64,000 nucleotides of DNA. Source: JASGDC01 sp047608145. GTDB lineage: Bacteria > Actinomycetota > Actinomycetes > Actinomycetales > Micrococcaceae. Every line of letters begins with the position of its first letter. Positions within the stretch are counted from its first letter, which is position 1. Positions 37,778 through 45,970 of the stretch are shown piece by piece. The position numbers and the translations under genes were made by a program. The stretch spans positions 54,864-118,863 of the forward strand of contig JASGDC010000022.1 of NCBI GenBank assembly GCA_047608145.1, written 5' to 3'. Under the pieces are notes generated by a model. That model searched no databases. It was not told where the DNA came from and worked only from the letters and a program-made list of their open reading frames with translations.

Positions 37778-38892
37778 GTAATATAAGAGCATTTTTAGCA
37801 ACTAGTAAATTTCGTCGTTGGTTAAATGATTCAGGTGGAATTAGTGTCTATGATATAGCTATTTATCGCATTCTTTTTGGTGTAATTGTACTTTTGCAGT
37901 ATACAAAATATTCTATAAATGCAGGAATTCCCAGTGAAATGTATCATACGCTTCCTGGAATGCTACAACTTTTTCACAGTTTTCCACCTTTATGGGTTTT
38001 AATCTTATTCCAAATTATTTACATATTTTCAGCTACTTCTATTTTATTTGGATATTTAACGCCAGTAGTTTCAGTACTATTTGGCGTAAATATGATTATT
38101 GCGAATGGTTTTACTTTTGCATTAGGAAAGCTAGATCATGGTATTATTATCGCAATTGTTCCAATTATTATGGCATTTTCAGGGTGGGGTAATGCCTACT
38201 CTATTGATAGTAGAAAACTCTTAAATAAAAAGATTAATTCTTACAGTTCTATTAATTTTTCCCCGTGGGTTATCCGTTGGATGGCACTGACAATCAGTTT
38301 ATGGCTTTTTACAGCTGATTTTGCTAAAGCAACTTCTGGATGGTTAAATCCTAAGAACACTGCAACTGAAGGATATTTTTTCCAGTATTATTTAGGAGGC
38401 TTAAGTTCAGGGAAAATTCCTGATTTATTCTCTCATATTACTTTTTATCCTTTTTGGAAGTTTTTTGATTATTCAACAGTATTAGTAGAAGGCTTACCAC
38501 TATTATTATTCTTCTTTGGTTGGAGATATTGGAAATTAGCTCCAAGCTTTTTAATATTCTTTCATATAGGTATTAATTACACCCTTAGCATCTTCTATGC
38601 ACCTGCCTTTGTGGCGTACGCAGCTTTCGTTCCTTGGAATCGAATACTATCTAGAGTTAATAAGATTTTTATTTCTTTTAGTAGATTTAAATTATGGGTA
38701 GTGCCTATATTTATGATTTTTTGGTGGTTCATTTCTGATTTTGTTAAAAAGATTGTTAATCCATGGATACCGGACATCTTGATGTTGACAGGAATAATAT
38801 TAGCAATTGGCTATATATATAACTTTTTACGTAGTGAGATTTTTAGAAGAAAGATGTATAAAAATAAACCAAAGATTAAACCTATATTATAA
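37774..38892 (+). CDS. HTTM-domain membrane protein (vitamin-K-dependent carboxylase-like fold)
   Basis: 372 residues with about eight hydrophobic helices (for example VYDIAIYRILFGVIVLLQYT, PLWVLILFQIIYIFSATSIL, IIIAIVPIIMAFSGWGNAYSI, WVIRWMALTISLWLFTADF, PFWKFFDYSTVLVEGLPLLL). The pattern S-V-Y-D-L/I-A-x-x-R-I-x-F-G with later WxRWxA...L.F.A.DFAKATSGW fits the HTTM (horizontally transferred transmembrane) family, which includes vitamin K gamma-carboxylase; bacterial members are mostly uncharacterised and may use reduced quinone. Third gene of a coupled operon with a FAD oxidoreductase. Confidence 0.75.
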   Translation: MSNIRAFLATSKFRRWLNDSGGISVYDIAIYRILFGVIVLLQYTKYSINAGIPSEMYHTLPGMLQLFHSFPPLWVLILFQIIYIFSATSILFGYLTPVVSVLFGVNMIIANGFTFALGKLDHGIIIAIVPIIMAFSGWGNAYSIDSRKLLNKKINSYSSINFSPWVIRWMALTISLWLFTADFAKATSGWLNPKNTATEGYFFQYYLGGLSSGKIPDLFSHITFYPFWKFFDYSTVLVEGLPLLLFFFGWRYWKLAPSFLIFFHIGINYTLSIFYAPAFVAYAAFVPWNRILSRVNKIFISFSRFKLWVVPIFMIFWWFISDFVKKIVNPWIPDILMLTGIILAIGYIYNFLRSEIFRRKMYKNKPKIKPIL

Positions 38893-38903
38893 AGTTAGTG
38901 TGT

Positions 38904-39497
38904 ATGATTTTTATTGCAAATTCTGCTGATGTTTCAAAAGATGCTGTCATTGCTGGCGGATCCAAAATTTGGGACTTAGCTCAAGTTCGTGAAGATGTCC
39001 AAATAGGCGCAGATTGTATTGTAGGTCGTGGTGCTTACATCGGTGCTGGTGTACAAATAGGCAAAAATTGTAAAATTCAAAATTATGCTCTAGTTTATGA
39101 GCCTGCAAAACTAGGTGATGGAGTTTTTATTGGACCTGCTGTGGTGTTAACCAATGATCTTTATCCACGTGCTGTTACCCCAGATTTAGAGTTAAAATCT
39201 GCTTCTGATTGGGAAGCTGTTGGTGTAGAAATAGGCGAAGGTGCTGCTATCGGTGCCCGTGCTGTTTGTATTGCTCCGGCAAAGGTTGGTAAATGGGCTA
39301 CTGTTGCTGCAGGTGCTGTAGTTACTAAGGATGTTAAGCCTTTTTCATTAGTAGTTGGAGTACCTGCCCGTCATATTTGCTGGGTTGGTAAAACAGGTGT
39401 TCCCTTAAAAGAGACTGAAGTTTCAGGACAATGGAAATGTCCTGAAACTGGAGAAAGCTTTGTTGAAAAAAATGGTCATCTTGAGGAGATGAAATAA
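38904..39497 (+). CDS. WbpD-like left-handed beta-helix N-acetyltransferase
   Basis: 197 residues of hexapeptide-repeat structure (VQIGADCIVGRGAYIGAGVQI, EIGEGAAIGARAVCI, KVGKWATVAAGAVVTKDV). The best fit is the WbpD/WlbB type that acetylates the 3-amino group of UDP-GlcNAc3NA. ATG 38904 is preferred over GTG 38898. It leads a three-gene unit: the acetyltransferase (D), a DegT-type aminotransferase (E) and a Gfo/Idh dehydrogenase (B). A surface-polysaccharide role is inferred from this set. Confidence 0.82.
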   Translation: MIFIANSADVSKDAVIAGGSKIWDLAQVREDVQIGADCIVGRGAYIGAGVQIGKNCKIQNYALVYEPAKLGDGVFIGPAVVLTNDLYPRAVTPDLELKSASDWEAVGVEIGEGAAIGARAVCIAPAKVGKWATVAAGAVVTKDVKPFSLVVGVPARHICWVGKTGVPLKETEVSGQWKCPETGESFVEKNGHLEEMK

Positions 39498-39501
39498 AAA
39501 T

Positions 39502-40587
39502 ATGGTAAATAATGATTTTATCCCTGCAGCCAAGCCTATTATTGGTGATGAAGAGCGTGAAGCTGTTGATAAAATTTTGCGTTCAGGTGGAATTGCACAA
39601 GGTCCTGAGGTAGCGAAGTTTGAAGAGGAATTTAGTTCTCACTTTGTTAAAGGTTTAAATTGTATAGCAGTTAACTCAGGTACTTCAGGACTACATCTTG
39701 GACTCTTGTCTTCTAGTGTTGGCCCTGGAGATGAAGTTATAGTTCCTTCATTCACTTTTGCTGCTACTGCTAACTCTGTGGCTTTAACAGGTGCTACTCC
39801 AGTTTTCGCCGATATTGAATTAGATTACTTCTGTTTGGATCCAAAATCTGTAGCAGAGGCTATTACTCCGAAAACTAAGGCGATTATGCCGGTACACCTA
39901 TATGGTCATCCGGCAAACATGATTGAGCTACGTAAAATTGCTGATAAGCATGATCTAATGCTTTTTGAAGATGCTGCACAGGCTCATGGTGCGACTTTAG
40001 CTAATAATCCAGTTGGTACTTTTGGAGATTTCGCAATGTTCAGCCTTTACCCTACTAAGAACATGACTTCTGGTGAAGGTGGAATGGTGTCTACACCACA
40101 TGATGAAACAGCTCGAATGCTTCGCCTATACCGTAACCAAGGTATGGAAAAACAGTATGAAAATGAGGTGATTGGTTTCAATAATCGTATGACAGATATT
40201 CATGCTGCTATTGGACGTGTGCAACTAAATAAAGTCGATTCTTGGACTAAAAAGCGTCAGGAAAATGCTGAATTCCTAAGCAAGCATATTGAAAATGTGG
40301 TGACTCCGAAAATTGCCGAAAATGCTACCCACGTATTCCACCAATACACTATCCAGGTGAAGGAAAATCGTGATGAAGTAGCTAAACGCTTAAAAGATGA
40401 GTTTAATGTTGGTAGCGGAGTTTATTACCCAATTCCTAATCATCAATTGCCTTCATTTAATCTTGATTTCGATTTGAAGAACACTACTACTGCATGCGCT
40501 ACTGCATTGAGTTTGCCAGTGCATCCTTCACTATCAGATGGTGATTTGGAGCGTATTGTTGAAGCTGTTAATAAAGTAACTGTATAA
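39502..40587 (+). CDS. DegT/DnrJ/EryC1-type sugar aminotransferase (WbpE-like)
   Basis: 361-residue PLP enzyme. Lys region FAMFSLYPTKNMTSGEGG, GNSGTSGLHLGL-like AVNSGTSGLHLGLLSSSVG, PVHLYGHPANMIELRKIADK and VYYPIPNHQLPSF match the family that transaminates UDP-3-keto sugars. With the neighbours it is WbpE-like (amination of UDP-3-keto-GlcNAcA), which is inference. Four bp separate it from the upstream acetyltransferase and 11 bp from the dehydrogenase. Confidence 0.87.
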   Translation: MVNNDFIPAAKPIIGDEEREAVDKILRSGGIAQGPEVAKFEEEFSSHFVKGLNCIAVNSGTSGLHLGLLSSSVGPGDEVIVPSFTFAATANSVALTGATPVFADIELDYFCLDPKSVAEAITPKTKAIMPVHLYGHPANMIELRKIADKHDLMLFEDAAQAHGATLANNPVGTFGDFAMFSLYPTKNMTSGEGGMVSTPHDETARMLRLYRNQGMEKQYENEVIGFNNRMTDIHAAIGRVQLNKVDSWTKKRQENAEFLSKHIENVVTPKIAENATHVFHQYTIQVKENRDEVAKRLKDEFNVGSGVYYPIPNHQLPSFNLDFDLKNTTTACATALSLPVHPSLSDGDLERIVEAVNKVTV

Positions 40588-40598
40588 AAAGGATATTT

Positions 40599-41582
40599 AT
40601 GACTTTAAAAGTTGGGCTTATTGGTGCTGGCATGATGGGACGCCATCATGGTCGGGTATTACATGAACTTACTGGCGTAGAACTTGCTGGGGTAGCTGAC
40701 ATGAGTGGTGATCCATTCAATGTATCTCAAGGAGTGCCAGTGTATAAATCTGTTGATGAACTAATTGATGCTGGTATTGATGCAGCAGTGGTTGCACTAC
40801 CTACAAAGTTTCATTACGAAACTGCTATGCAATTAGCTGATTCTGGTGTACACACATTAGTTGAAAAGCCAATTGCTAAAAATGTAGTAGAGGCTGAAGA
40901 AATGACAAGAGCTTTCAAGTCTAAAGATCTTATTGGAGCTGTTGGACATATTGAACGTTATAATCCCTCGTTGCAGACCTTAAAACAAAAACTTCATGAA
41001 GGCATACTTGGAACTGTATACCAAGTCGTTACTCGCCGTCAAGGGCCATTCCCGACTCGTATTACTGATGTTGGAGTAATTAAAGATCTTGCGACACATG
41101 ATATTGATTTAACCGCATGGTTGCTAGATTCTAGCTACGATACTATTGCAGCCAATACTGCTTTCCGTTCTGGCCGTGAATACGAAGACTTAGTAAGTGC
41201 TGTGGGAGCACTTGATAATGGTGTCCTTACTAACCATTTAGTTAATTGGCTATCTCCTCTTAAAGAGCGTGTAACTGTCGTTACTGGTGAAAAAGGTACT
41301 TTGATTGCTAACACTCTGACTTCAGATCTTACATACTATGAGAATGGTACAGTCGAACAAGACTGGGATCAGATTACTGCTTTCCGTGGTGTGGTTGAAG
41401 GTGACATTGTTCAGTACGCACTTAAGAAACAGGAACCACTGAAGACAGAGCATGAAGCCTTTCGAGATGCAATATTAGGTAAGAGTAATAAAATTGTGAC
41501 TATGGAACAAGGTACGCAGACTCTTAAAGCAGCTGAAGCAATGATTAAATCAGCGAAAGAGAGAACAACGATACGAGTTTAG
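40599..41582 (+). CDS. Gfo/Idh/MocA-family oxidoreductase (WbpB-like)
   Basis: 327 residues. Rossmann motif VGLIGAGMMGRHHGRVLHEL at the N-terminus and the family EKP motif in HTLVEKPIAKNVVEAE. C-terminal domain with GHIERYNPSL and HDIDLTAWLL. Next to WbpD- and WbpE-like genes it most likely oxidises C3 of a UDP-N-acetyl-hexuronate. WbpA (UDP-GlcNAc dehydrogenase) and WbpI (epimerase) are not in the cluster, so the full pathway, if present, is completed elsewhere. Confidence 0.85.
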   Translation: MTLKVGLIGAGMMGRHHGRVLHELTGVELAGVADMSGDPFNVSQGVPVYKSVDELIDAGIDAAVVALPTKFHYETAMQLADSGVHTLVEKPIAKNVVEAEEMTRAFKSKDLIGAVGHIERYNPSLQTLKQKLHEGILGTVYQVVTRRQGPFPTRITDVGVIKDLATHDIDLTAWLLDSSYDTIAANTAFRSGREYEDLVSAVGALDNGVLTNHLVNWLSPLKERVTVVTGEKGTLIANTLTSDLTYYENGTVEQDWDQITAFRGVVEGDIVQYALKKQEPLKTEHEAFRDAILGKSNKIVTMEQGTQTLKAAEAMIKSAKERTTIRV

Positions 41583-41590
41583 TTTTAAAA

Positions 41591-41633
41591 TATAAAAGGC
41601 GTATCTATATGTAAATAGAGTACGCCTTTTATA
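41591..41633 (+). terminator. Terminator after the diacetamido-sugar operon
   Basis: TATAAAAGGCGTA and TACGCCTTTTATA form a 13-bp stem with a 17-nt loop; T-run on the 3' side. Confidence 0.9.
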
Positions 41634-41900
41634 TAGCATCGACTTTATAATTTTAGTAAGTTATCTACCCCTTATTAATTTGGGGCAAGATTCACTAACA
41701 TTACTGTATATCGCTAATTACTTTATGGTCAATAGTCTTCTACGGTAATGTACCGTTACTTAATTCACGTGATACGGGTGAAATCTTTGAATTAACTAAA
41801 GAGAGTAATAGGGCAAATTCCTTCGGTACATTATCAAGAAACTGGATTGTTAGGAATGGCAATCGATAAACAGTCTAGATTGTCATTTTCTTCGCTGTAT
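41634..41900. other. Intergenic stretch with a short unidentified reading frame
   Basis: Between two terminators. A + strand frame around 41690-41870 reads TLWSIVFYGNVPLLNSRDTG and EIFELTKESNRANSFGTLSR without a start codon and ends at a TAA near 41869. It looks coding-like in composition but matches nothing I recognise; most likely a gene remnant. Confidence 0.3.
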
Positions 41901-41933
41901 AAATGGGTATCTTCGTTAAGAAGATACCCATTT
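41901..41933. terminator. Terminator of the fructose operon
   Basis: Perfect 14-bp stem AAATGGGTATCTTC/GAAGATACCCATTT with loop GTTAA, 13 bp beyond the fruA stop. Confidence 0.9.
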
Positions 41934-41945
41934 ATTATGAAGTAA

Positions 41946-43970
41946 TTAAGCTGTTGCTTTTTCAATTTTCTTTTCTTTTTTAACAACTTTTACATCGTCA
42001 TCAGTGTCAAGTGGTTTCTTAATAACACCATAGATAACGCCTGATATAACTGCACCAATTGCAATGAATAGCATGTATAGCAATGGGTGGTTAGATAGAA
42101 GCATCACAAAGATACCACCATGTGGAGCAAGTAGCTTAATACCGAAAGCACCTACTAGACCACCTGCAGTAGCAGAACCAACAACGAAGCTTGGAATAAT
42201 ACGAGCTGGGTCAGAAGCTGCGAATGGAATTGCACCCTCAGTTACGAAAGATAGACCCATCACGATGTTAGTCATACCAGCTTCTTGCTGAGTCTTATCA
42301 AACTTCTTCTTAAACAACCTAGTTGCTACGAATACTGCAAGAGGAGGCACCATACCACCAGCCATTACGGCTGCCATTACTACTGAACCACCCGTAGCTA
42401 CTGTAGCTGCTAGCGTACCGGTACCAAATACATAAGCTGCTTTATTGATAGGGCCGCCAAGATCTACAGCCATCATGCCACCAACAAGAATACCTAGGAT
42501 TACTGCACTAGAACCACTTAGTCCATTTAGGAAGTTAGTAATACCATCATTTATAGCCTTCATTGGTACGTTAATTAGTAGCATCAAAAGACCGGTAATT
42601 ATCAAACCAAGGAATGGGTAGAACAGGATAGTTTTAATACCATCAAGTGATCTAGGTAGATTAGCTAGGCCTTTCTTTAAGTAAACAATTACGTAACCAG
42701 CTAGGAAACCACCAACAAGAGCGCCAAGGAAACCTGCGCCACCTTGGTTGGCAATAGCACCAGCAGCAAAACCAGCAACAAGACCCGGGCGGTCCGCAAT
42801 ACTTGAAGCAATGAAACCCGCAAGTACTGGCAACATAAACATGAATGCCGCATTACCAATTTCGTTAAACATATTGGCAGCAGGATGGAAAGTTCCAAGT
42901 TTATCTAGGCTAGCTTCAGGTACACCTAAGAACTGGTCAATCATAAAGGAAATTGCAATAGTGATACCACCGGCAATTACGAACGGTAACATGTGAGATA
43001 CACCATTCATCAAATCCTTATAGATTTTCTGACCTACGCTACCACCAGCATCTGCACCTTCACCCTCTGCATCAGCTGATCCATCACCATGGAATATTGG
43101 TGCTTCACCACCTTTTGCAAGATTAATTAGCTCTTCAGCTTTGTTAATACCATCTTTAACTGGACGGTTAACTAATGGTTTACCATCAAAACGGTTCATT
43201 GAGACATTCTTATCAGCTGCGATAATAACACCATCAGCACGCTCAATATCAGCACTAGTTAGCTGGTTTTTAACACCATCGGAACCATTGGTTTCAACTT
43301 TGATGTCAACTCCCATTTCCTTAGCTGTCTCTTTTAGCTTATCCTCAGCCATATAAGTATGAGCAATACCAGTAGGGCAAGCAGTGACTGCAATTACATA
43401 AGGCTTATCAGATTTTGCTGCACCGGCCGTGGTTCCACCAGCTGCACTTGCTACCGCAAGTTCTTCGTCCTTTTTCTTTTGTTCAGCCACTTCTTTAGCT
43501 TGCTCTTTTTCCTTTGCAGTTTCAGCATCATCAAGAAGCTGGATAACTTCATCAGGATTTTTAGCTTCTTTAAGATTTTCAACTAGATTCTTATCAATAA
43601 GAAGTCTAGAAAGAGTAGCTAGTACTTTCAAGTGGGTATCATCTGCGCCTTCTTGAGCTGCAATCATAAAGAATAGATTACTAGGGTTGCCATCTAGGGC
43701 CTCATAATCAATACCATCTTTGCTTTTTGCAAATAGTACAGTAGTTTTCTTAACTGCTTTGTTTTTAGCGTGTGGCATCGCCAAGTTGTCACCGAGACCG
43801 GTAGACATCTGTGATTCACGTTTTAAGATACCTGCTTTATAGGTATCAATGTCAGAAATACGACCAGAGTCGTACATCTTTTGCACCATCTCCTCAATGG
43901 CACTTGGTTTGTCTTTTGCCTGTAAATCCATAATCATGGACTCTTTAGGCATTATGTCTTTGATTTTCAT
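41946..43970 (-). CDS. fruA: PTS fructose transporter EIIABC
   Basis: 674-residue fused fructose-specific enzyme II that imports and phosphorylates fructose to fructose-1-phosphate. Domains in order: EIIA (His in LGDNLAMPHAKNKAV, about residue 67), EIIB-fru (phosphocysteine in VIAVTACPTGIAHTYMAEDK, about residue 199), then an Ala/Gly-rich linker and EIIC with multiple helices (MLPFVIAGGITIAISFMID, AGFIASSIADRPGLVAGFAA, TEGAIPFAASDPARIIPSF). It follows fruK by 10 bp in one operon. No fruR regulator gene adjoins. The C-terminus is Lys-rich. Confidence 0.95.
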   Translation of the reverse strand: MKIKDIMPKESMIMDLQAKDKPSAIEEMVQKMYDSGRISDIDTYKAGILKRESQMSTGLGDNLAMPHAKNKAVKKTTVLFAKSKDGIDYEALDGNPSNLFFMIAAQEGADDTHLKVLATLSRLLIDKNLVENLKEAKNPDEVIQLLDDAETAKEKEQAKEVAEQKKKDEELAVASAAGGTTAGAAKSDKPYVIAVTACPTGIAHTYMAEDKLKETAKEMGVDIKVETNGSDGVKNQLTSADIERADGVIIAADKNVSMNRFDGKPLVNRPVKDGINKAEELINLAKGGEAPIFHGDGSADAEGEGADAGGSVGQKIYKDLMNGVSHMLPFVIAGGITIAISFMIDQFLGVPEASLDKLGTFHPAANMFNEIGNAAFMFMLPVLAGFIASSIADRPGLVAGFAAGAIANQGGAGFLGALVGGFLAGYVIVYLKKGLANLPRSLDGIKTILFYPFLGLIITGLLMLLINVPMKAINDGITNFLNGLSGSSAVILGILVGGMMAVDLGGPINKAAYVFGTGTLAATVATGGSVVMAAVMAGGMVPPLAVFVATRLFKKKFDKTQQEAGMTNIVMGLSFVTEGAIPFAASDPARIIPSFVVGSATAGGLVGAFGIKLLAPHGGIFVMLLSNHPLLYMLFIAIGAVISGVIYGVIKKPLDTDDDVKVVKKEKKIEKATA

Positions 43971-43980
43971 TTAACACACC

Positions 43981-44898
43981 CTACTTTATTTTTGTTATGT
44001 CAATATTGGGTAATAATTCTTTAATAAACTCTTCAGTCGCTAGATCATCAGAGAATGCTGTAGCACTTCCACAAGCTACACCCCATTTGAATGCTTCAAT
44101 AGGATCCGCATTTTTACTATAATTGCCCACAAAACCAGCAATCATTGAGTCCCCTGCACCTACAGAGTTTTTGACTGGGTATTTTAGTACATTTGACTGG
44201 TATACGCCGTCTTTTGTAAACAATAGTGCGCCATCACCAGCCATAGAAACTAGAGCATGCTTAGCACCTTTTTCTAGTAGTTTCTTTCCATAAGGAATAA
44301 TGCTTAATACTGAATTAAACTCAGTATTAAATAACTCTGCTAGTTCATGATTATTAGGCTTAACTAATAATGGTTTACTTGGTAGTGCATCCATTAAGTC
44401 TTTACCAGTAGTATCTATTACAAATTCAGCACCACTTTGTTGGACGATATTAATTAGTTCTTGATAAAAACTATCAGGAACACTGGCTGGTTTACTTCCT
44501 GAGAAGACGACGATGTCTTCAGAGTCAGAATTAGAGATATGAGTTTTTAGATCTTCTAATTCTGCATTTGAAATTTTAGGACCTAAGCCGTTAATTTCTG
44601 TCTCTTGGTTAGTATCCTTAATTTTTATGTTAATACGTGTATCATCATCAACTTCGGTGAAGTTAGTAGTTACATGTTCTTTCCGAAGAGCTTTTTTGAT
44701 GAAGTTACCAGTGAACCCTCCCATGAAACCAAGTGCAGTAGTAACGGAATTAGTGCGCTCTAAAATACGAGAAACATTAATTCCCTTACCTCCGGGTAAT
44801 TTTAAGTCACTGTCCATTCGATTAACTTCGCCAAGTTTGAGTTCGTCCATTCGCACGATATAGTCAATCGCTGGGTTCAGCGTGACCGTGTAAATCAT
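43981..44898 (-). CDS. fruK: 1-phosphofructokinase
   Basis: PfkB-family kinase that turns fructose-1-phosphate into fructose-1,6-bisphosphate; 305 residues. MIYTVTLNPAIDYIVRMDEL start, GGKGINVSRILERT, and the catalytic-Asp/anion-hole motif NSVGAGDSMIAGFVGNYS near residue 245. Precedes fruA, so PTS uptake and phosphorylation are co-expressed. Confidence 0.95.
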   Translation of the reverse strand: MIYTVTLNPAIDYIVRMDELKLGEVNRMDSDLKLPGGKGINVSRILERTNSVTTALGFMGGFTGNFIKKALRKEHVTTNFTEVDDDTRINIKIKDTNQETEINGLGPKISNAELEDLKTHISNSDSEDIVVFSGSKPASVPDSFYQELINIVQQSGAEFVIDTTGKDLMDALPSKPLLVKPNNHELAELFNTEFNSVLSIIPYGKKLLEKGAKHALVSMAGDGALLFTKDGVYQSNVLKYPVKNSVGAGDSMIAGFVGNYSKNADPIEAFKWGVACGSATAFSDDLATEEFIKELLPNIDITKIK

Positions 44899-44974
44899 TT
44901 AAATTCACCTCGTTTTGTAATTAATTTGCCTTTAATTCATTTTACCTTTAATAAAAAAGCTAATAATATGCAAC

Positions 44975-45005
44975 AAGAGGTTCATGAACTTGTCATGAAC
45001 CTCTT
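44975..45005. terminator. Hairpin upstream of fruK
   Basis: Perfect 13-bp stem AAGAGGTTCATGA/TCATGAACCTCTT with loop ACTTG, 26 bp after the stop of the hydroxyacyl-CoA dehydrogenase gene. Probably its terminator; no strong T-run, so an operator for the fru operon is an alternative. Confidence 0.6.
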
Positions 45006-45030
45006 TGTAGCATTTATCTTATTTCTATCA

Positions 45031-45936
45031 TTACCAGTTATTAAGATCTTCTTTAGCGTTTTCATCCTTTGGTGGGTGCTTGTAGAAACCTTCACCAGTC
45101 TTAAGACCAAGCTTACCTGCGTCAACATATTTCTTAAGAAGTTCACGTGGACCTTCAGGTAAGTGAGGATTTTCTGATGCATAGTGGTTTTCAATATCGA
45201 GCACTACATCAAGACCAACACCATCCATCATTTCGAAAGGACCTTTACGCATACCCCAGTTAAGTTTGAACATGCTATCAATATCTTCAGGTTCTGCTAC
45301 GCCAGTAGCAACAACATCTAGAGATTCCCGCTTAATAGCTGCCCAAATACGGTTAAAGATGAAACCAGTGCTTTCTTTCTTAGCTAAGAAAGGGTGCACA
45401 TCGAATTCTGGAAGGACTTTCTGTAGTGTTTCAATAACTTCTGGATCAGTTTCGCCATCAGACATCAGGTCGGCAGCATTTGCTCCAGGCGGCATATAGA
45501 AATGCAAGTTACAGAAACGAGACTTATCTTTAATGTTTTCAGCCATCTCGCTAGAAGCAATAGATGAAGAGTTAGTGCCGAAAATTGCATCTTCTTCAGC
45601 ATGCTTATCAATATCGCCCCATAACGGCACTTTGATTTCTAGACGTTCTGGAACAGCCTCGATTACTAGCCAGGCATCTTTAAGAGCTTTTTCTAGGTCA
45701 GAATATCCTACAGCTTTGCCAACTTCACCTTTACCATCTCGGTCTTTGATTACTTGTGGCAGGTTTTCGTTTACGAAATCTGCAGCAGATTCTGCTTGTT
45801 CCTGATTTTGATCCATAATGTGCACTGTGCCACTACGGCTAGACATCATAAGACCCATACGACGACCAAGAGTACCTGCACCAATAATAGCTATAGGGCG
45901 GTCTTTAATTTCTTCGAAGGTATGTGAATAGTTCAT
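45031..45936 (-). CDS. 3-hydroxyacyl-CoA dehydrogenase-family protein
   Basis: 301 residues with the NAD-binding motif AIIGAGTLGRRMGLMMSSR and the two-domain layout of short HCDH proteins: EAVPERLEIKVPLWGDIDKH, FGTNSSSIASSEMAENIKDK, CNLHFYMPP and C-terminal FNRIWAAIKRESLDVVATGV, GLKTGEGFYKHPP. Homologues oxidise 3-hydroxyacyl-CoA or related hydroxy acids; no other beta-oxidation gene lies nearby, so the substrate is open. Start ATG 45936 (GGAG 6 nt upstream). It follows the beta-propeller gene by about 31 bp and is probably co-transcribed. Confidence 0.85.
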   Translation of the reverse strand: MNYSHTFEEIKDRPIAIIGAGTLGRRMGLMMSSRSGTVHIMDQNQEQAESAADFVNENLPQVIKDRDGKGEVGKAVGYSDLEKALKDAWLVIEAVPERLEIKVPLWGDIDKHAEEDAIFGTNSSSIASSEMAENIKDKSRFCNLHFYMPPGANAADLMSDGETDPEVIETLQKVLPEFDVHPFLAKKESTGFIFNRIWAAIKRESLDVVATGVAEPEDIDSMFKLNWGMRKGPFEMMDGVGLDVVLDIENHYASENPHLPEGPRELLKKYVDAGKLGLKTGEGFYKHPPKDENAKEDLNNW

Positions 45937-45970
45937 CAATACTCCTATAATCTTTATTTTTAAATTTTTA

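Noticed and set aside
44975..45005. Regulatory RNA in the fruK upstream region
   Set aside because: The hairpin is short and simple and lies just after the stop of the converging-side gene; a terminator explains it better.
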